Source: JBEVJK01 sp040510195 (GTDB taxonomy: Bacteria; Pseudomonadota; Alphaproteobacteria; Rhizobiales; Rhizobiaceae). From it: a stretch of 64,000 nt of DNA. A model generated the notes under the pieces. The model was not told the DNA's origin. It did not search any database and saw only the letters and a program-made list of their open reading frames with translations. The position numbers and the translations under genes are program-made. Of the stretch, positions 34,285-43,243 are shown piece by piece; positions within the stretch are counted from its first letter, which is position 1; each line of letters begins with the position of its first letter. The stretch covers positions 1-64,000 of the forward strand of contig JBEVJK010000069.1 of the NCBI GenBank assembly GCA_040510195.1. The letters run 5' to 3'.

Positions 34285-35201
34285 GCGCGCTCGGCGACGC
34301 CGCGTCGCGCGGTCTTGCGCGAAGCCGCGGCGGCACCCGCTCGGTCGCCGCCCCTGCCGTTCGCCTCGGCCGCGGACCAACGAGATACCTCGTCGCGGCG
34401 CTCTGCGTGGCGGTCTGCACCATCATGCTGCTGCCGCTGCTCGCCTCGGTGCTGGCGTCGCTGAAGTCGACCGAGGAGGCGGCCGCGGTGCCGCCGACCT
34501 ACTTCCCTCACAGCCTCAGCCTGGACAGCTACGCCCGGCTCTGGAACTACCAGGCCGGACTGCCGACCTATTTCACCAACAGCCTCGGCGCGGCCGTCCT
34601 GACCATCGTCTTCTGCCTCGGCCTGACGGTGCCGGCCGGCTATGGCCTGGCGAAGTTCCGCATCCCCTTCAAGGAAGCGCTGTTCGTGGTGCTCCTCTTG
34701 GGGCTGATCGTTCCCTACCAGGCGCTGCTCACGCCGCTCTTCTTCCTGTTCGTCCAGCTCAAGCTGCACAATTCGCTGGTCGGCCTTGCCATCGTGCACA
34801 CGGCCATCCAGCTGCCCTTCAGCATCTACGTGATGCGCAACGCCTTCGAGGCCGTGCCTCGCGAGCTCGAGGAGGCGGCGATCATGGACGGCTGCAACAG
34901 CTTCCAGGTCCTCGTCTATGTCTGCCTGCCGGTGGTCATGCCGGCGATGATCACGGTCTCGCTGTTCGCCTTCATCACCTCCTGGAACGAGCTGCTCGCC
35001 GCGCTGGTGATCATGAACAAGGATTCCTCCTTCACCTTGCCGCTGATCCTCGCCGCCGCACGCCAGCAGACCAGCATCGGCGGCACCGACTGGGGCATGC
35101 TCCAGGCGGGCATCACCATCTCGATCATTCCCTGCATGGCCTTCTATCTGCTGCTGCAGAAGTACTACATGGCGGGCTTCCTCAGCGGCGCGGTCAAGTA
35201 G
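34281..35201 (+). CDS. Sugar ABC transporter permease (MalG type)
   Basis: A 306-residue permease whose EAA loop reads ELEEAAIMDGCNSFQVLVYVCLPV. An N-terminal extension of about 35 residues precedes the first helix. It is coupled to the first permease by a four-base overlap and followed after one base by the LacI regulator. No ABC ATPase gene occurs in the operon, so an ATPase encoded elsewhere (UgpC/MsmK type) must energise it. Confidence 0.92.
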   Translation: MSALGDAASRGLARSRGGTRSVAAPAVRLGRGPTRYLVAALCVAVCTIMLLPLLASVLASLKSTEEAAAVPPTYFPHSLSLDSYARLWNYQAGLPTYFTNSLGAAVLTIVFCLGLTVPAGYGLAKFRIPFKEALFVVLLLGLIVPYQALLTPLFFLFVQLKLHNSLVGLAIVHTAIQLPFSIYVMRNAFEAVPRELEEAAIMDGCNSFQVLVYVCLPVVMPAMITVSLFAFITSWNELLAALVIMNKDSSFTLPLILAAARQQTSIGGTDWGMLQAGITISIIPCMAFYLLLQKYYMAGFLSGAVK

Positions 35202-35202
35202 C

Positions 35203-36258
35203 ATGCGCGAAGCCGACCCACCGCCCACCGAGGACCGCCCGCCGAGCCCGGCCTTCGGCGGCGCCCCCACCATCCGCGACGTCGCCCGGCTTGCCGCCGT
35301 GTCGATCGGCACCGCGTCCAAGGCGCTCAACGCCGGCGGCCGGCTGAGCCAGCAGACCCGCGACAAGGTCCAGCGCGTCGCCCGCGAGATCGGCTACCGG
35401 CCGAACGACCTGGCGCAAAGCCTGCATCGGGCGAAGTCGCGCACCATCGGCATCATCTCCAACGACAGCTTCGGACGCTTCACCTTCCCGATCGTCGAAG
35501 CGTTGGAAGAGCGCCTGGCGGAAGAGGGCATCGCCGTCTTCATGTGCAACGCGACCGACGACCCGGCGCGCGAGCGTCAGCATCTCGACCAACTCCTGGG
35601 CAAGCGCATCGACGGCCTGGTGGTCACCGCCCGCCGTGCCGACAAGCGGCCGCCGATCGGTCCGCTGGCGCATGACCTGCCGGTCGTCTACGTGTTCTCC
35701 CAGGCCGACGACCCGCGGGCGCTGGCGCTGCTCCCGGACGACGAGGGCGGCGCCTTCGAGGCGGTGGCGCACCTGACGGCGCTTGGCCGCCGGCGCATCG
35801 CCCATGTCACCGGCCCGGAGCACTTCGAGGCGGTGAGGCTCAGGCATCGCGGCTACCTGGGGGCGCTCGCCGCGGCCGGCTTGCCAGCGCTCGACGGCTT
35901 CTATGCCGCGGGCACCTGGTCGGAGGCCTGGGGCCGCGCGGCGGCCGCCAGGCTGTTCGCCGGCGCCGACCGGCCGGACGCGCTTTTCTGCGGCAATGAT
36001 CAGGTCGCCCGCGGTGCTGCCGACATGCTGCGCGAGATGGGGCTCGCGGTGCCGGGCGACGTCGCCATCGTCGGCTTCGACAATTGGGACGTCATGGCGC
36101 TCGCGGCGCGGCCGCCACTGAGCAGCGTCGACATGAACCTGAAGGCGCTCGGCCGCGAGGCGGGTGAGAGCCTGCTCGCGATGATTTCCGGCCGGACGCT
36201 GAGCGGCGTCCGCCGCCGACCGTGCTCGCTCGTCGTGCGGGAGTCGTCCCGGCCATGA
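35203..36258 (+). CDS. LacI family transcriptional regulator
   Basis: A 351-residue repressor. After 22 disordered residues comes the LacI helix-turn-helix (PTIRDVARLAAVSIGTASKALN) and hinge, then a periplasmic-binding-protein-like effector domain ending near 345. The gene lies inside the sugar operon, one base behind the permease, so it probably controls its own operon through the paired operators at 31972 and 32030. The effector would be the imported sugar or a product of the GH127 enzyme. Confidence 0.9.
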   Translation: MREADPPPTEDRPPSPAFGGAPTIRDVARLAAVSIGTASKALNAGGRLSQQTRDKVQRVAREIGYRPNDLAQSLHRAKSRTIGIISNDSFGRFTFPIVEALEERLAEEGIAVFMCNATDDPARERQHLDQLLGKRIDGLVVTARRADKRPPIGPLAHDLPVVYVFSQADDPRALALLPDDEGGAFEAVAHLTALGRRRIAHVTGPEHFEAVRLRHRGYLGALAAAGLPALDGFYAAGTWSEAWGRAAAARLFAGADRPDALFCGNDQVARGAADMLREMGLAVPGDVAIVGFDNWDVMALAARPPLSSVDMNLKALGREAGESLLAMISGRTLSGVRRRPCSLVVRESSRP

Positions 36259-36295
36259 GGCGAGCGCTCGGCCCGACACCCATGGAGACGCCCGG

Positions 36296-38200
36296 ATGAC
36301 CGCGTTCAGGCCTGTTCCTTTCGTCGATGTGGCCCTCGAAGGCGCTTTCTGGCGCGAACGGCTGGAGACGGTGCTGACCCGCACCATCCCGAGCCAGCAC
36401 GTCCAGCTCGGCGAGCACGGCATCCTGGAGTCCCTCACCTTGCCCAGTCCGCCGCCGCCGCTCCGCTACCCGCGCAACGAGCACGACTTCACCGTCCAGG
36501 TGTTCTGGGATTCCGACGTCGGCAAGTGGATCGAAGCCGCGTCCTACGCGCTTTCGCACCGCCGCGACGCCGACATCGAGGCGAGGATCGAGGCGATTGT
36601 CGACGATCTGCAGGCGGCGCAGGCACCGGACGGCTACCTCAACTGCTGGTACCTGCAGCGCGAGCCGGACAGGCGCTGGACCAACCTCCGGGACAATCAC
36701 GAGCTCTACAACCTCGGACACCTTCTGGAAGGCGGCATCGCTTATTTCCAGGCGACCGGCCGGCGCCGCCTGCTCGACATCCTGGAGCACTACGTCGAGC
36801 ATGTACGCCTGACCTTCGGTCAGGCCCCTGGACAGAGGCGCGGCTATTGCGGCCATCAGGAGATCGAGTTGGCGCTGGTCAAGCTGTATCGGCTGACCGG
36901 CGAGCGAAAGCACCTCGATCTGGCAGCCTATTTCATCGACGAGCGGGGCCGCCAGCCGCACTATTTCGATCGGGAAGCGCTGGCGCGGGGCGAGCGACCT
37001 GAAGATTTCTGGGCCAGGAGCTACGAGTACAACCAGTCGCACAAGCCGGTGCGCGAGCAGACCAAGGTGGTCGGACACGCCGTCCGGGCCATGTACATGT
37101 TCTCGGCCATGGCCGACCTCGCCGCCGAGCTCGACGATCCGGCCCTGAAGCGCGCCTGCGAGGTGCTGTGGGCCGACGTCATGGCCTCCAAGATCTACAT
37201 CACCTCTGGGCTCGGCCCGGCGGCCGCCAACGAAGGCTTCACCGAGGACTACGACCTGCCCAACGACACCGCCTATGCGGAGACCTGCGCCTCGGTCGCG
37301 TTGATCTTCTGGGCGCAGCGCATGTTGCATCTCGACCTCGACGGACGCTATGCCGACGTCTTGGAGCAAGCGCTGTTCAACGGCGCTCTGACCGGCCTGT
37401 CGCGCGACGGCGAGCACTATTTCTACTCCAACCCGCTCGACAGCGACGGCCGCCACAGTCGCTGGGCCTGGCACACCTGCCCCTGCTGCACGATGAACAG
37501 CTCGCGGCTCGTCGCTTCCGTCGGCGGCTACTTCGTTTCGGCGAGCGACGACGCGATCGCCTTCCACCTCTATGGCGGCATCGCGACCCGCGCGCGGCTC
37601 GCCAGCGGCGCCGTGGCGCTGCGGGAAACCAGCACCTATCCCTGGTCCGGCTCGATCCGCATCGCGGTCGACCCCGAGGCGCCGGCCGACTTCACCGTCA
37701 AGCTCCGCATCCCGGGCTGGGCGAAAGGGGCCGAGGCGTCGGTCAACGGAGAGCCGGTCGACGTCACGGCCGGAACGACGAACGGCTACCTGTCCATCGC
37801 CCGGCAATGGCGCGCCGGAGACACGATCGCCCTCGAACTGCCGATGCCCGCCGAGCGGATCTACGCGCACCCCGCTGTCAAGGAAGACATCGGCCGCGTC
37901 GCCCTGAAGCGCGGACCGCTGGTCTATTGCGTCGAGGAGACGGACAATCCCGGCGGCCCGGTGCAGCAGCTGAGGCTGCCCCGCACCGCGAGCGTCGAGC
38001 CTCGGATGCGCGGCGATCTCTTCGACGGCATCGTCACCTTGACCGCCTCGGCGGAGCGCGAGGACGCGTCCGGTTGGGGCGACGGCCTCTACAGGAGTGC
38101 GCCGCCGCAGGCCATGCCGAGCCACCTCACGGCCATTCCCTATTATCTCTGGAACAATCGCGAGAAGGGCTCGATGCAGGTCTGGGTATCGGAGGCGTGA
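36296..38200 (+). CDS. GH127 beta-L-arabinofuranosidase-like glycosidase
   Basis: A 634-residue alpha/alpha-barrel hydrolase without a signal peptide, thus cytosolic. In HypBA1, the GH127 prototype, zinc is held by Glu338, Cys340, Cys417 and Cys418, and Cys417 is the nucleophile; here Glu329, Cys331 (AETCAS) and Cys397-Cys398 (CPCCTMNSSRL) match. It closes the ABC operon, 37 bp after the regulator, and implies import of an intact L-arabinofuranoside followed by internal hydrolysis. GH127 families also include other specificities. Confidence 0.9.
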   Translation: MTAFRPVPFVDVALEGAFWRERLETVLTRTIPSQHVQLGEHGILESLTLPSPPPPLRYPRNEHDFTVQVFWDSDVGKWIEAASYALSHRRDADIEARIEAIVDDLQAAQAPDGYLNCWYLQREPDRRWTNLRDNHELYNLGHLLEGGIAYFQATGRRRLLDILEHYVEHVRLTFGQAPGQRRGYCGHQEIELALVKLYRLTGERKHLDLAAYFIDERGRQPHYFDREALARGERPEDFWARSYEYNQSHKPVREQTKVVGHAVRAMYMFSAMADLAAELDDPALKRACEVLWADVMASKIYITSGLGPAAANEGFTEDYDLPNDTAYAETCASVALIFWAQRMLHLDLDGRYADVLEQALFNGALTGLSRDGEHYFYSNPLDSDGRHSRWAWHTCPCCTMNSSRLVASVGGYFVSASDDAIAFHLYGGIATRARLASGAVALRETSTYPWSGSIRIAVDPEAPADFTVKLRIPGWAKGAEASVNGEPVDVTAGTTNGYLSIARQWRAGDTIALELPMPAERIYAHPAVKEDIGRVALKRGPLVYCVEETDNPGGPVQQLRLPRTASVEPRMRGDLFDGIVTLTASAEREDASGWGDGLYRSAPPQAMPSHLTAIPYYLWNNREKGSMQVWVSEA

Positions 38201-38213
38201 AGGCGAACGCGGC

Positions 38214-40793
38214 CTAGCTCGCCACCGCCGGCATCCGGCGGTGGGACGCCGCCGCCCCCGAGAAGGACCGTCTCGACCCGCGGCGGACCACGATCTGCTG
38301 GAACCGGAAGGCGACGAGGCCGCACAGCAGGCCGCCGAGGATCGCCAGCAGGGCGAAGGCAGGGCCGGGCACCGTCGGCGCGATCGGCGCCAGGATCGTC
38401 TCCGGCACGAAGCGGTGGAACAGGTAGATGTGGTAGCCGGCGGCCGCGATGGCGAGTGCCGCCCCGGCCAGGCCGTTCGGCAAGGGAATGCGCCGAGGCA
38501 GGAAGGCGAGCCCGGCGACCGCCGCAAAGACCAGCCCGTAGCGGACCCAGGAGCCCGTCCAGTTGCCTCCGCCATAGGCGAGCAGCGGCACAGCCATCGC
38601 AGCGACGGCGACGATCGTCAGCCGCTTGCCGAGCGTATCCGCCGAGGCGACGCACCAGCCGAGCATGGCGAGGTGCAGCACCCACGGCAGCGAGAAGATG
38701 GCCCGCGGGCCGATCGGCCACAGCACGGGCTGCGCGAAGCGCAGCAGTAGCGCTCCTCCGAGCATGACGCATCCGGCCATGAAGGCGTCCCGCATCGCCA
38801 GCCTCCGCAACGGCGCCAGCAGGAACAGCGCCGCGAAGACAAGCAACGTCTGGGCATAGGCTTCGATGAACCAATAGAGATAGGGCAGCATCGAATGGTT
38901 GGCGGGATCGGCGAAGCCGAGATTGCCGGCCAGGAGGATCGACGCCCACGGCACCTCGCCCCACGCCAGCGAATAAAGGCCGACGATCAGGAAGTAGGGC
39001 GCCAGCACGGGCACCAGCGGCCGGAAGAAGCGACCCATGTCGCGTTCCAGCAGAGCCTCTTTCTGGAACCGCGCCAAACCGTAGCCGATCATCACCATCA
39101 TGACGGCCGAACCGCCCGGGATCGGCCACAGCGTCGCGTGGTGGATGACGACAAGCGTGATGGCCAGCGCCCGGATCAGGATGTCGAGCCCGACCGACCG
39201 TTGCTCCTTCCGGCTTTTGGGTTGTCGCGCGGCCAGGTCGGCGATCGTCAGCCTTTCCCAGTCTTCCGGCAGGCGGCCAAGCCGACGCTCCAGCGCCGCG
39301 TAGAGCTGCACGTAGCGCAGCGAGTCTCCGCCGAGCCGCGCGAAGCTGTCGCCGTCCTCGACCGGGTAAGGGTAGAAGGCCTCCGCAAAGGCCTGCCTGA
39401 CATCGGCCGCCTCGCTCGGGGGCTCCGGCGTCAGATGGCACGCGAGTGCCTTCAAATCGACCTTGCCGCTCGCCAGCCTGGGCAGTGCGGCGACGCGCAC
39501 CGCGTCGGCCTGCGTGCGCGTCAGGCCGGCCACCTGGGCAAGGGCGTCGCGGACATGGCGGGCGGAATGGGCCGAGGCGAACACTGCGACCACCCGTTCG
39601 TCGTCGCCCACCACGGCCGCCCCGATCCCTTGCGCCGCCAGCCCGGCCTCCAGCGCATCGTGTCCGAGACGGATGCCGGCGATCTTCGACATCCGGCTCT
39701 TGCGGCCGACGACGCGGAACAGCCCGCGCGGGTCGCGTTCGGCGAGGTCGCCGGTGGCGAGCTCGGACAGTTCGGCGCCGCGCGCCAAATCGTCTCGCGT
39801 CTCGGCATATCCCATCATCACGTTGGGTCCGCGAAAGACGAGCTCGCCCGTCTGTCCCCAGGCGTCGACCGATCGGCCCTGCTCGTCGACGATGGCGAGT
39901 TCGCCGCCGGGGATCGCCACCCCGATGCAGTCGGGATGGGCAAGCGCCATGTCCGGTGGCAGGTAGGCCATGCGTGCGGTCGCTTCGGTCTGGCCGTACA
40001 TGGCGAAGAAGTGGCCGCCCTGCCGTTCCATGTGGCGGGCATAGGAACGCAGCATCTCGGCAGCGAGCCGCCCGCCGGCAACGGTCATCAGGCGAAGGGC
40101 TGGAAAGCTCTCCGTCCGGAAGCCGATGCGGTCCAGCAGCTCGAAGGAGTAGGGCACGCCCGAGAGATTGGTCGCCCCGCTCTCCTTCAAGCCCGGCAGG
40201 AAGCCGGCCGACACGATCGAGCGGTCGCTCAGCCAGACGCTAGCGCCGACTGCCAGATGCGCGTTGAGCACGGAAAGGCCGTAGCAGTAGTGCAGCGGCA
40301 GGATCAGCGCCGCCCGATCGGAGCCGACGAGCCCGAGATAGGCCGCGATGGCCGACGCATTGGACGCGACGGCCTGTCGGGACAGCCGCACGCCCTTGCC
40401 GATGCCGGTGCTGCCGGAGGTTTTAAGCAACAGCGCGAGGTCCGGATGCAGCGATGCCGCTCCTGGCTCCTCTTCCGCCGCGTCCAGGCGCCAGCGTCCG
40501 TCCACCGACCGGTAGAAGAGCTCAGGCTGGAAGCGGCGTACGCCCTCCGCGCCGTCCTCGGCTGACACCAGCGCCACGGCATGGCCGCCCCTGAGAGCAC
40601 CGAGATAGGCGACGACCATATGCTCCGAATGCGCCGCTTCGAGCGCCAGGAGCCTCTTTTTCGGTCCCAGGGAAAGCGCGAAAGCGTCGACGCGGCGCGA
40701 CAGCTCGCGATAGGAGATCGTCTCGCCGCTTCGCGTCAACAGGGCCGGCGCGTCGCCGAAACGCGCCAGTCCATCCACGAAGTCGATCCCCAT
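38214..40793 (-). CDS. Fusion of adenylation domain, carrier domain and acyltransferase-3 membrane domain
   Basis: An 859-residue protein with three parts. Residues 1-440 are an ANL-type adenylation domain (A3-like LLLKTSGSTGIGKGVRLS, YGQTEA, TGDLAERDPRG, and the A8-like GRKSRMSKIAGIRLG). Residues 450-530 form a carrier domain whose LGGDSL has its phosphopantetheine Ser at 491. Residues 545-850 carry about ten helices of the acyltransferase-3 type with the conserved VVIHH. It would activate a carboxylic acid, load it on its own carrier and pass it to a membrane acceptor. The start at 40793 follows GGGGGG; GTG at 40829 lies inside a stem-loop. The substrate is unknown. Confidence 0.85.
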   Translation of the reverse strand: MGIDFVDGLARFGDAPALLTRSGETISYRELSRRVDAFALSLGPKKRLLALEAAHSEHMVVAYLGALRGGHAVALVSAEDGAEGVRRFQPELFYRSVDGRWRLDAAEEEPGAASLHPDLALLLKTSGSTGIGKGVRLSRQAVASNASAIAAYLGLVGSDRAALILPLHYCYGLSVLNAHLAVGASVWLSDRSIVSAGFLPGLKESGATNLSGVPYSFELLDRIGFRTESFPALRLMTVAGGRLAAEMLRSYARHMERQGGHFFAMYGQTEATARMAYLPPDMALAHPDCIGVAIPGGELAIVDEQGRSVDAWGQTGELVFRGPNVMMGYAETRDDLARGAELSELATGDLAERDPRGLFRVVGRKSRMSKIAGIRLGHDALEAGLAAQGIGAAVVGDDERVVAVFASAHSARHVRDALAQVAGLTRTQADAVRVAALPRLASGKVDLKALACHLTPEPPSEAADVRQAFAEAFYPYPVEDGDSFARLGGDSLRYVQLYAALERRLGRLPEDWERLTIADLAARQPKSRKEQRSVGLDILIRALAITLVVIHHATLWPIPGGSAVMMVMIGYGLARFQKEALLERDMGRFFRPLVPVLAPYFLIVGLYSLAWGEVPWASILLAGNLGFADPANHSMLPYLYWFIEAYAQTLLVFAALFLLAPLRRLAMRDAFMAGCVMLGGALLLRFAQPVLWPIGPRAIFSLPWVLHLAMLGWCVASADTLGKRLTIVAVAAMAVPLLAYGGGNWTGSWVRYGLVFAAVAGLAFLPRRIPLPNGLAGAALAIAAAGYHIYLFHRFVPETILAPIAPTVPGPAFALLAILGGLLCGLVAFRFQQIVVRRGSRRSFSGAAASHRRMPAVAS

Positions 40794-40810
40794 CGATGCC
40801 CCCCAGAACC

Positions 40811-40830
40811 GGTGCCGGCGGACCGGCACC
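40811..40830. other. Stem-loop in the leader of the adenylation fusion gene
   Basis: GGTGCCGGCGGACCGGCACC folds into an 8-bp perfect stem with a CGGA loop, 17 bases before the start codon at 40793. It lies between this gene and the DUF1428 gene on the same strand, so it may be a terminator of the latter or a leader structure of the former. Confidence 0.5.
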
Positions 40831-40842
40831 GACTGGGATAAT

Positions 40843-40867
40843 AAACTTGAGGAAAAGATGCAAGTTT
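40843..40867. promoter_or_regulatory. Candidate operator/promoter dyad
   Basis: AAACTTG and CAAGTTT are inverted around an 11-base A-rich spacer. On the minus strand the region also offers TTGCAT and TATTAT, a possible -35/-10 pair with short spacing, so the dyad would overlap the promoter of the adenylation fusion gene. Confidence 0.4.
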
Positions 40868-40895
40868 CAGGGGAAAGGTTGGGCTGCGATGGTTT

Positions 40896-41243
40896 CTATT
40901 CGTTGATGACCTGCTCGAAGCCGCCCCAGAACATCCTCTTCCCGTCGAACGGCATCTCCATTTTGCCCATGTCGGGGTCTTCGCCCATCTTCTTGTTGGC
41001 CGCGTCGCGGGTCGCCTTGTCGGGATACTCGATCCAGCTGAAGATCGGGGTCTCGTCGTCCTTGGCCTGCGTCGCGCGGTAGAAATCCGTCAGCACGCCC
41101 TTCGGGATGTCGTCGCCCCAGCATTCCACGCAACGCGTCGCGCCGAGCTTCTTGAAATACGCCACCGCTTCCTTCGCGTGCTTCACATAGGCCGCCTTGT
41201 TGGCGGTCGGCACGGCGGCTACGAAACCTTCGATATACGGCAT
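40896..41243 (-). CDS. DUF1428 family protein
   Basis: A 115-residue cytosolic protein of the DUF1428 (dimeric alpha/beta-barrel-like) family. The typical start MPYIEGFV and the central CVECWGDD, then the C-terminal WGGFEQVI, are all present. The in-frame starts at 41306 and 41265 are rejected, since AAGGAGAA lies just before 41243. The family has no proven function. Its neighbour on the minus strand is the adenylation fusion gene, about 100 bp downstream. Confidence 0.88.
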   Translation of the reverse strand: MPYIEGFVAAVPTANKAAYVKHAKEAVAYFKKLGATRCVECWGDDIPKGVLTDFYRATQAKDDETPIFSWIEYPDKATRDAANKKMGEDPDMGKMEMPFDGKRMFWGGFEQVINE

Positions 41244-41344
41244 CTTGGTTCTCCTTGTCATGCATCGGACAGACCTAGGACGTATCGCCGACGGACGATC
41301 CGACAAGGTTGCCGCCTCGAGTCACTTTCGACACGCGGTATCGC

Positions 41345-41370
41345 TTCAAGCTTGAACATTCTTGGCCAAG
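41345..41370. promoter_or_regulatory. Two adjacent palindromes before the MBL/GAF gene
   Basis: TTCAAGCTTGAA (41345-41356) and CTTGGCCAAG (41361-41370) are both perfect, four bases apart, about 85-108 bp before the start. TATAGT at 41400-41405, with GTCAAA 17 bases before it, could be the promoter, which the palindromes would precede. Confidence 0.4.
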
Positions 41371-41452
41371 CTGGGAGTCAAAAAGGCCATCCGATCGTGT
41401 ATAGTGGCAGGAGCAGGCACGGCTGTCCGGCGTCAGGCTTCAACCCGGGGAG

Positions 41453-43243
41453 ATGGCTTTGCAAGTGACGTTCCATGGAACTCGCGGCTCCCTGCCGGTG
41501 CCGGGCCGTCGAACCGTCCGCTATGGCGGCAATACGTCCTGCGTATCGGTCCGCTCGGCTGCCGGGACGCTGGTGCTTCTCGACATGGGCACCGGCGCCT
41601 ACGAGCTCGGTCAGCAGCTTGCCAGGTCGGACGGCCCGGTCCGCGGCCATGTGCTGATCACCCACACCCATTGGGACCACATCCAGGGCGTGCCGTTCTT
41701 CGCTCCCTTCTTCAGGGCGGGCGACGAATGGGACGTCTATGCGCCGCGCGGCCTGGGCAAGAGCCTGCGGGAGACCCTTTCCGGGCAGATGCAGTACACT
41801 TATTTTCCACTCGAGCTGGAGCAGCTCGGGGCTACCATCCGCTACCACGATATCGTCGAAGGTGCCCTCCACATCGACGACGTCACGGTCCAGGCCCAGT
41901 ACCTCAACCATCCCGCTTTGACGCTCGGCTATCGCCTCGCGGCGGACGGCGTCAGCCTGGTCTACGCGCCGGACCACGAGCCCTTCGCCGCCCCCCTGGC
42001 GACCGGCGCCGGCCCCGTCGAGGGCGGCGACCGCCGCCATGCCGAGTTCCTTCAGGATGCCGACATCGTTGTCCACGACGCCCAGTTCCTGGCCGACGAG
42101 TATGCGTCAAGGGCCGGCTGGGGCCACAGCACCGTCGAATATGCGGTATTGATGGCGAAGACGGCGGGGGTGCGGCGCCTGGCGCTGACCCATCACGATC
42201 CCAATCGGAGCGACGACGACATCGACGCGATCGTCGACCGGTTCCGCCCGCTGGCCGACGGCGTCGAGCTCTTCGCTGCGGCCGAAGGCAAGGCATTCGA
42301 GGTGCTGGGCGCCGGCGCTTCGACGGAGATACGGCGGCAGGCAAGTCCGAAGGCTACGATGCAGCCTGCGCTCAAGGGACAGAGCGTCTTGTTGAGCGGC
42401 ACCGACAGGGCGGGCATCGAGCGGCTCGCCGAGATACTTCGCTCTGACGGCGTGCCCGGCGCCCTGTGCCGGTTCTCCGAGGTGCCGGCGAGGCTGATGC
42501 GGGACCGGCCCTCGCTGCTGCTGATCGTCGGCGGCGAAGGCCACGCGATCCGTGCCTGCACGCGCGAGGTCAGGAGCCTGGGCGAACCTGTCGGCGACAC
42601 GCCGGTGATCGTCATCGGCGACGCAGGGGAGGGCTTCTCCAACGAGGAGCTCGGCGTCTCGGACCGGCTGGTCGGGCCGTTTTCAGCCAACTACGCCCGC
42701 ACGCGCCTGCGCGCTTGGTTGATGCGGCGAGCCTGCCGCTGGGCCCGTCCGCTCGATGCCGCGCAGGAGGAGAGGCGCCTCGGCGTGCTTCACGCGCTGA
42801 ACATCGTCAACACCGATCCGGACCCGGCGCTCGACCGGCTGGTGAGGCTAGGCGCCGACCTTTTCGGCGTTCCCATCGCCGCGATCACCTTGGTCGACCG
42901 CGACAAGCAATGGAACCGCGCCATTTGCGGGCTCGCCGACGGAGCGGTATCGCGCGAGGAGTCGTTCTGCGCGCACATCGTCGCCCAGCCGGGCATGATG
43001 GTCGTGCCGGACACGCTTCTCGACGATCGCTTTGCCGATAACCCGCAGGTGGTGGGCCCGCCTCATCTGCGCTTTTATGCCGGCCACCCGCTGATGATGG
43101 CCGACAGCCATTGCATCGGCGCTTTTTGCATTGCCGACATCCGCCCGCGCGACCTCGACCATGCCGGCTTTGCCCACCTCGCCCAACTGGCCGACCTGGC
43201 ACGGCTTCGGATCGAGGCTGCGGCGTCCGTGTCTGGCGGCTAA
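41453..43243 (+). CDS. Fusion of metallo-beta-lactamase, pseudo-receiver and GAF domains
   Basis: A 596-residue cytosolic protein. Residues 1-285 are a complete MBL hydrolase with HTHWDH at 71-76, the ribonuclease-BN/phosphodiesterase-like GTRGS start and later NHPA, DHE and HHDPNRSDDD. Residues about 300-425 have the alternating alpha/beta pattern of a receiver domain but lack the phosphorylated Asp. Residues about 435-590 form a GAF domain (RAICGLADGAVSREESFCAHIV). It would be a hydrolase under GAF-ligand control; the substrate may be a cyclic nucleotide. ATG 41453 is very close to GGGGAG, so TTG 41459 is an alternative start. Confidence 0.84.
   Translation: MALQVTFHGTRGSLPVPGRRTVRYGGNTSCVSVRSAAGTLVLLDMGTGAYELGQQLARSDGPVRGHVLITHTHWDHIQGVPFFAPFFRAGDEWDVYAPRGLGKSLRETLSGQMQYTYFPLELEQLGATIRYHDIVEGALHIDDVTVQAQYLNHPALTLGYRLAADGVSLVYAPDHEPFAAPLATGAGPVEGGDRRHAEFLQDADIVVHDAQFLADEYASRAGWGHSTVEYAVLMAKTAGVRRLALTHHDPNRSDDDIDAIVDRFRPLADGVELFAAAEGKAFEVLGAGASTEIRRQASPKATMQPALKGQSVLLSGTDRAGIERLAEILRSDGVPGALCRFSEVPARLMRDRPSLLLIVGGEGHAIRACTREVRSLGEPVGDTPVIVIGDAGEGFSNEELGVSDRLVGPFSANYARTRLRAWLMRRACRWARPLDAAQEERRLGVLHALNIVNTDPDPALDRLVRLGADLFGVPIAAITLVDRDKQWNRAICGLADGAVSREESFCAHIVAQPGMMVVPDTLLDDRFADNPQVVGPPHLRFYAGHPLMMADSHCIGAFCIADIRPRDLDHAGFAHLAQLADLARLRIEAAASVSGG

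Noticed and set aside
36261..36270. CGAGCGCTCG palindrome between the LacI and GH127 genes
   Set aside because: It is short, fully G+C-biased and does not match either LacI-type operator in the window.
36092..38575. An 827-codon minus-strand frame
   Set aside because: It is antisense to the GH127 gene, whose zinc ligands and length are correct on the plus strand.
38895..40565. A 556-codon plus-strand frame
   Set aside because: It is the shadow of the adenylation fusion gene, which has all its motifs on the minus strand.
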